Source of the DNA: Tenrec ecaudatus
Lineage: Eukaryota; Chordata; Mammalia; Afrosoricida; Tenrecidae
Direction of reading: 5' to 3'
Length of the DNA stretch: 64,000 nucleotides
NCBI RefSeq assembly: GCF_050624435.1
Contig: NC_134538.1
Location: 112,852,437-112,916,436, forward strand
Below, piece after piece: positions 58,801 to 64,000 of the stretch; within the stretch, counting starts at the first letter, position 1; the number at the start of each line of letters is the position of its first letter. A program made the position numbers and the translations under genes. The notes under the pieces are model-generated. The model did no database searches. It saw nothing but the letters and a program-made list of their open reading frames with translations, and was not told where the DNA came from.

Positions 58801-59000
58801 TTACCAAACATGTTATCTTTCTCCAGGTACTGGGCCCTCCTGAGGATGACCAAAACATGTAAAAAAATAAATTAAAAAAAAGAAGTATCACATCTCACTG
58901 TACTTTTTCTAACACAGATTTGTTCATTGTTCTGGAAGTATATGATATATTTAATATTCCCTGAATAGATAGTGCCAACTTCGATATCTTTGCACAATCC
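58801..59000 (-). mobile_element. BovB, right piece
   Basis: CATGTTATCTTTCTCCAGGT, CCTCCTGAGGATGACCAAAA and ACACAGATTTGTTCATTGTT continue the minus-strand BovB order after the SINE. Confidence 0.78.
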
Positions 59001-60427
59001 AGAAAAGTTATATATTTCTCCTCCTACATCAACTCATATCCAAGCTTATGTCCCATATCCATATAGAGAGCCTTACATCTCACCCACACATCAAAATTCA
59101 CATCACACAATATGATATATATATATACGATTCTCAAAAGTTATGTAAAACTCATGAGCCAATAATACATTTTGCTCTTCAAAATTTCCTTTCTAGGAAA
59201 ACTGTGACAAACTGCTCAATGTTTCAAATTTACAAAGTAATGAATGGTCCAATGGCAGAGACATATGATGTCAATGGAAAACAGTAATAAGGTTATTGGC
59301 TTCAAAGATGGACTCAAATTCTATATAGAGCAAATGACTTAACAGACTAATAAATGGGTCTTAAATTTCCTCAGAAAAATTGAGATGATTGAATGAAACT
59401 CTAAGATTCCTTCCCAAACCAATATCACAAAATTAAGTTAAAAGAGTTTTAAACAATCTATTATTTCATTTATGAATAACAATGTTGATTAGAATTTTGA
59501 ATAATATATATGAATTTGTCTGCATTCAATTTCTAGAGATAGCATAAAACAATGTGTATATATGAATGTATTAATAATTACTATATAATCATTTAAATTA
59601 ATTTCCACAACATATATGGTAATACATTGTGGCTACAGCTATTATTATCAGTAATTGTCTTTTAGTAATACTTGGGCAAGCAGTTTGATTTAAACACAAA
59701 AGGATATGTATATCATGAGCCCATAAAATTTTATAAACATGAAATGAAATTAAAACTAAAATTCAATCAACAGTTCCCTGTACTTAAATTTTATTAACAA
59801 CTTTTATATAATTAACTGCCTAATCAGTACATAAATTAAAAGGTTATTTGGCCTTAAAGCTAAAGCTTAAGTTTAAAAGTCATTGCAACAACAACATGCA
59901 AAATCATAAATGCTCATTCAAGATAGCATCTATTTATTGAGTCACCACTTGACTTTATTCAACAAATTGTTGCTCCAATTTTGTTCTATGCAATTGATAC
60001 ACATATACACATTACTCTCACATTCACAACATATACATGCATACAATTCATATACATACAAAACACACAGACACACACCACCTAAAATATAAGATATATA
60101 ACAGAGTGAACATTCCAAACCTGATAATTATCATATAGAGTTACTGTCTTGAGTTCTTGAATCTTAACTTACATAGACAAAATTAACTTGAAAATTTATT
60201 AATCTCTCTTTAACAATTTATACCCTTTTTAACTTACATTAAATGCCTTGCAAGTATTATTTGTTACATTTTCATGACAGTTTTATCCCTCCTAACATTA
60301 TACAATCAAATGAACTCCATAGTAGTAAGTACTTAGAGTTTCAAAATATGTTCTCATAAACAGAAAAGCAATCACTTTCATCAAATACAGATAGTACTTT
60401 ATTTCCTATAGTGTTTCTTTCTTATTT
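59001..60427. other. AT-rich DNA, no gene
   Basis: Contains a CA/ACATA-rich tract at about 59998-60078. Nothing else recognised. Confidence 0.45.
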
Positions 60428-61283
60428 TTGTTCAAATCATTTTCTTAGGGGCTCTTATCACAATCCATACATACATCCATGTGTCAAGCATATTTGTCCA
60501 TATGTTGCCATCATCATTTTCAAAACATTTTCTTTCTATTCGAGCCCTTGGTTTCAATTCATTTTTTTTCTCTCTCCATTCCCTTCCCTCTCACCCTCAT
60601 GAACCTTTGATAATTTATAAATTATTATTTTATTCATCTCTTACACCAACCGCTGTCTCCTTTCACCCACTTTTCTATTATTCATACTGATAGGGGGTCA
60701 TATATCAATCCTTGTGATTGGTCACGCCTTTCTCCCCCCACTTTCACCTTTCCTTCCTGGTATCTCTACTGTCATTATTAGTCCTCAGAGGTTTATCTGT
60801 CCTGGATTCCCTATGTTGTGAGCTCTTATATGTACCAGTGTAATGGTCCATCTAGCCGGATTTGTAAGGAAGAATTGGGTCATGATAATGGAGGGAAGGA
60901 AGCATTGAAAAACAATAGGAAAGTTGTGTTTTATCAGTGCTTTACCTCATCCTGACTGGCTCATCTCTTCCCTGTGACCCTTCTGTGAATGGATGTCCAA
61001 TTGTCTACAGATGGGTTTTGGGTCACCAATCCACCCTCCCCCTCATGCACATCAGTCTGATTTTTTTTTGTTCTGGATCTTTGATACCTGTTACCTGATC
61101 CTATTGACACCTCATGATCATACAAGTTGGTGTGCTTCTACCATCTGGGTTTTGACGCTTCCCAGCTAGATGGCCACTTGTTTATCTTCAAACCTTTAAG
61201 ACTCTCAATGTTATATCTTTTGATAGTCAAGCACCATCAGCTTTCTTTACCACATTTGCTTATGCACCCCTTTTGTCTTCAGC
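60428..61283 (-). mobile_element. Tenrec-type L1 3' UTR, 5' truncated
   Basis: ATCATTTTCTTAGGGGCTCT start, then ordered UTR blocks (CGAGCCCTTGGTTTCAATTC, CTAGATGGCCACTTGTTTAT, AAGCACCATCAGCTTTCTTT) ending at TTTTGTCTTCAGCACC. No coding part. Confidence 0.85.
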
Positions 61284-61624
61284 ACCAAGACGAAAAAGCA
61301 AATACCAGCTGAGAATGAAGGTCTGGGTCATCCTACCAGCCAAAGAACCACAGCCACCTGAGGTGCTGGTAACCTATCAGTTACAACGCATGATCAATTG
61401 CGAAAGTGAAGCTTGTGTTTGTCAGTTTATTTTCTTTATATGTGCTTATTGAATATCTTTCCTTTGTTCATGCATGATGTATGAGATACAATTAGATTCA
61501 GTGTGTTTTCATTTATATGTATGATAGATATTTGATGTTTGGTTAAAGTGCGATTTCATTAAAGTCTAGTAATTATATATGGCTAAAGAATTGTGTACAG
61601 GTGTCAAGTTGTCAAGGGGTAGAC
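61284..61624 (+). mobile_element. 3' end of an ERVL-type interior
   Basis: A CCAAAGAACCACAGCCACC block, then AT-rich sequence, ends with GTTGTCAAGGGGTAGAC as a polypurine-like tract directly before an LTR start. The 9.7-12.3 kb element has a similar arrangement (GACAAGGGGTGGTC before TGTGGTAG). Confidence 0.55.
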
Positions 61625-62153
61625 TGTGATAGGTAGGTTTATTGTGCCAACCTGGCTAATAACATGTGGGATTAATAAATTTGATTGGAAGGCAAAGAGA
61701 TAAATGTCTTGGTGAATACCGCCTCTTTCTCTCTTGCTCTCTGGTGATGTGGCTGCCTTAGCTAGTTCTATGCCTCAGCTGTGAGCAACAGTACCTGTGG
61801 GACACCCAACCCGTGGATCATGTCACCAGAGCTTGAGGTTCCTTCGAGACCTGCTTCGCCATGCTGCTGGTGTATACATCCCTTGAGCTTGGAACTGCTG
61901 GATCCTGTCATCTGGGTGACTGTTGGTGACCTGCCCTGCTGTTTGTTGCCTCTAACTGGATGTCCTTTATTGCTCCACGGAAGACTCAGCTGTCTGCTTC
62001 CTTGGCCTTGGACAGAGTAGCCCACATGACCTGAAGGACATCCAGTGTATTAGCAGTATATTAACTTTCACAGAAATGAGTGTAACTGAGCCCTCTGTAC
62101 CATTGTGTAGACTAATTAACTGTTATATTCCTTTGTACTGTGTGTATATTAAT
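61625..62153 (+). repeat. ERVL-type 3' LTR
   Basis: Starts TGTGATAGGTAGGTTTATTG and continues CCAACCTGGCTAATAACATG, as in class III LTRs. The right side meets an L1 ORF2 fragment abruptly at about 62153. No second LTR in the window. Confidence 0.65.
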
Positions 62154-64000
62154 ATAGCGTTGAACTTATATAGTGCGTTGGGAAGATCTGACACCTTTAT
62201 TTTAGTGAGTCTTTCAGTCCATGAACATGGAATATTCTTCGATTTGTTGAGGTCACTCTTGGTTTTTTGTAATAGTGTTCTGTAGTTTTTCTTGTACCAA
62301 TCTTTTATTTTTTTGTTAGGTATATCCCTAGATATTTCCATTTGTGCTTGGCTATTGTGAAGGATACTACATTTTTGATCCCCTCTTCCATGGTCTTGTC
62401 CAATATGTATAACAATCCGATAGACACTTGTGTGTTGATCTTGTATCCCTGCCATTCTGCCACATTCCTCTATTGCTTCTAACACTCCCCTCGTGGAACT
62501 TTGGGGATTTTTCATATATAAAATCATATCATCTGCAAATAGTGATAGTTTGACCTCTTCTTTCCCCAGACGAATGCCTTTGATGTCTTTCCTTTGCCTT
62601 ATGTTGTTAGCTTTAACCTCCAGCATTATGTTAAATGAGAGTGGGAACAAAGGGCTTCCTTGTCTGGTGCCCTTTTTCAGTGGAATTGTTATTGTCTTTT
62701 CTCCATTGACTACCACATTGGCTTTTGGTCTTTCATATATGGCTTGTATTATATTGAGGAATTTTCCTTCCATTCCTATCTTCTTGAGTGTCTTAAACAG
62801 GAATGGGTGTTAGATGTTGTCAAATGTGTTTTTCTTATCTATCGATATTATCCGGTGAGTCTTATGATTTTCATTTCAAAGTGGCAAATAATACCAATGA
62901 TCTTTTCTCTGTTGAACTATCCCTGCATCCTGGAATGAATCCCACTTGGTCATGGTGAATTATATGTTTTATGTACTTTTGTTTCTATTGGCCAGTACTT
63001 TGTTAAGGAATTTTGCGTCGATGTTCATTAGGGATATTGGTCTGTAGTTCTCAATTCATATGGGATCCTTACCTACTTTAGGTATCAGAGCTATAGTAGC
63101 TTCATAGAAGGAGTTCAAGAGTTTGCTTTCTTTTCTGTGCTATGGAAGAGTTTGTGTAGTATTGGTATCAGTTCTTCCCTGAATGCTTGGTATAATTCTC
63201 CTGTGAAGGTATCTGGCCCAGGGGATTTTTTTTTGTTGATAATCCCTTAATAATCTTTTCTATTTCTTCTGTTGCTATGGGTCTTTTGACATATTTGCCT
63301 CCGTCGGGGATAGTCTAGGGAGGGATTGTTTTTCCAAGTATTTTTCCATGTCTTCCAAGGTATTGAATTCATTAGAGTACAGGTCTTAGTAGTACTGTGA
63401 AAATACCTTTTTTATTTCATTGGGACCGCTGTAATGTTCCCTGTTTCATCCCTCATCCTTGCTATTGAAATTTGTTCCCTCCTTTCTTTGGTTAGGTTTG
63501 CCAGTGGTCCATTAATTCTGTTAATCCTCTCAAAGATCCGACTTTTAACTGCATTTATTTTTCTATACTTTTCTTATTTTCCCTCTCATGTATCTCATCC
63601 CTGATTTTTATTATTTCTTTTCTTATGCTATTAGTAGGATTGCCCTGTTGGTTCTGATTTAATATCTGTAAGGTTTTTTGCCAACTTATCAATCATAAGT
63701 CTCTCATATTTTTCATGTGTGCATATATTGTTTTTAAACTTTCTCTGATAACTGTGTTTTCTGTGCTCAAAGATTTTGGTACATCATATTCTTGTTCGCA
63801 TTGGTTTCTAGAAACTTCCTAATTCATCTCTGATCTGATCCAGTACCCAGTCCTTTTGGAATAGAGAGTTATTCATTCTTCAGTTGTTTGCCTTTTTTTC
63901 ATAATCGTCCTTTTGTTGATTTCCATTCTTGAGGCATAGTGATTATAGAAGGAAGTCTGTTTTATCTCTATGTGCTTAAATTTACACAGACTCTACCCAT
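62154..64000 (-). pseudogene. L1 ORF2 reverse-transcriptase relic, off window end
   Basis: Minus-strand frames read L1 ORF2 from before the RT core to the post-RT region. NYRPISL-MNIDAKFLN appears near 63000-63050 and the IISIDKKNTFDN-like A motif near 62840. GTRQGSPL is at 62648-62671, the catalytic FADD at 62528-62539, and NIPCSWTERLTKIKV further on, ending in YKFNAI at about 62153. The longest intact piece is 216 codons (62123-62773). Several stops lie upstream, so it is dead. The part 3' of this is missing; the 5' part lies beyond the window. Confidence 0.9.

Noticed and set aside
1..64000. Prokaryotic or phage-type gene system
   Set aside because: No long frames, no ribosome-binding sites or gene packing; SINEs, LINEs and LTR elements identify vertebrate DNA.

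Overview
This window is mammalian nuclear DNA from an afrotherian, most likely a tenrec (Echinops-like). It is AT-rich, with no intact protein-coding gene that I can support and no RNA gene, CRISPR array or operon. The lineage call rests on three repeat signatures. First, about two dozen tRNA-derived AfroSINE copies are present. Second, many BovB/RTE LINE fragments have the afrotherian 3' end, which reads on the minus strand as a TTGTTNTTAGGTG start. Third, there is a distinctive L1 with a very long 3' UTR whose minus-strand start reads CATTTTATTGGGGGC, the reverse complement of an AATAAA-containing 3' end. Two short hAT elements resembling SPIN, a transposon reported in tenrec, agree with this. 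Species is inferred from remembered repeat consensus sequences, not from a search.

Layout. 0-7 kb: BovB 3' fragments, scattered AfroSINEs and old unassigned DNA. 7.28-13.19 kb: one nearly full-length, decayed BovB split by a complete ERVL/MaLR-type LTR element (two LTRs of about 510 bp, 1.6 kb interior). 13.8-15 kb: an inverted pair of AfroSINEs and a solo LTR. 16.3-19.5 kb: a minus-strand ERVL pol relic (RNase H, integrase, dUTPase) whose dUTPase is interrupted by a SPIN-like hAT; a second hAT copy lies nearby. 19.6-27.3 kb: BovB pieces in both orientations, many AfroSINEs and an old L1M. 29-31.9 kb: a solo LTR and a cluster of L1 3' ends, one nested in another. 34.6-40.6 kb: an LTR, an L1 with a 5' inversion, and a long L1 piece with a GC-rich tandem 3' UTR. 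41.3-54.9 kb: BovB, nested old and young L1, and an older L1 3' UTR. 55-60 kb: mostly AT-rich unassigned sequence with a few SINEs and a split BovB. 60.4-64 kb: an L1 3' UTR, the 3' end of an ERVL element and a minus-strand L1 ORF2 reverse transcriptase running off the window.

Nothing here works as a gene system. What can be read is a layered insertion history: old L1M and ERVL, then BovB, then LTR elements, AfroSINE, hAT and tenrec-type L1. Every tenrec-type L1 3' end seen is on the minus strand. This would fit, but does not prove, an intron of a plus-strand gene. I did not find an undescribed system; the most informative loci are the nested insertions listed as findings.
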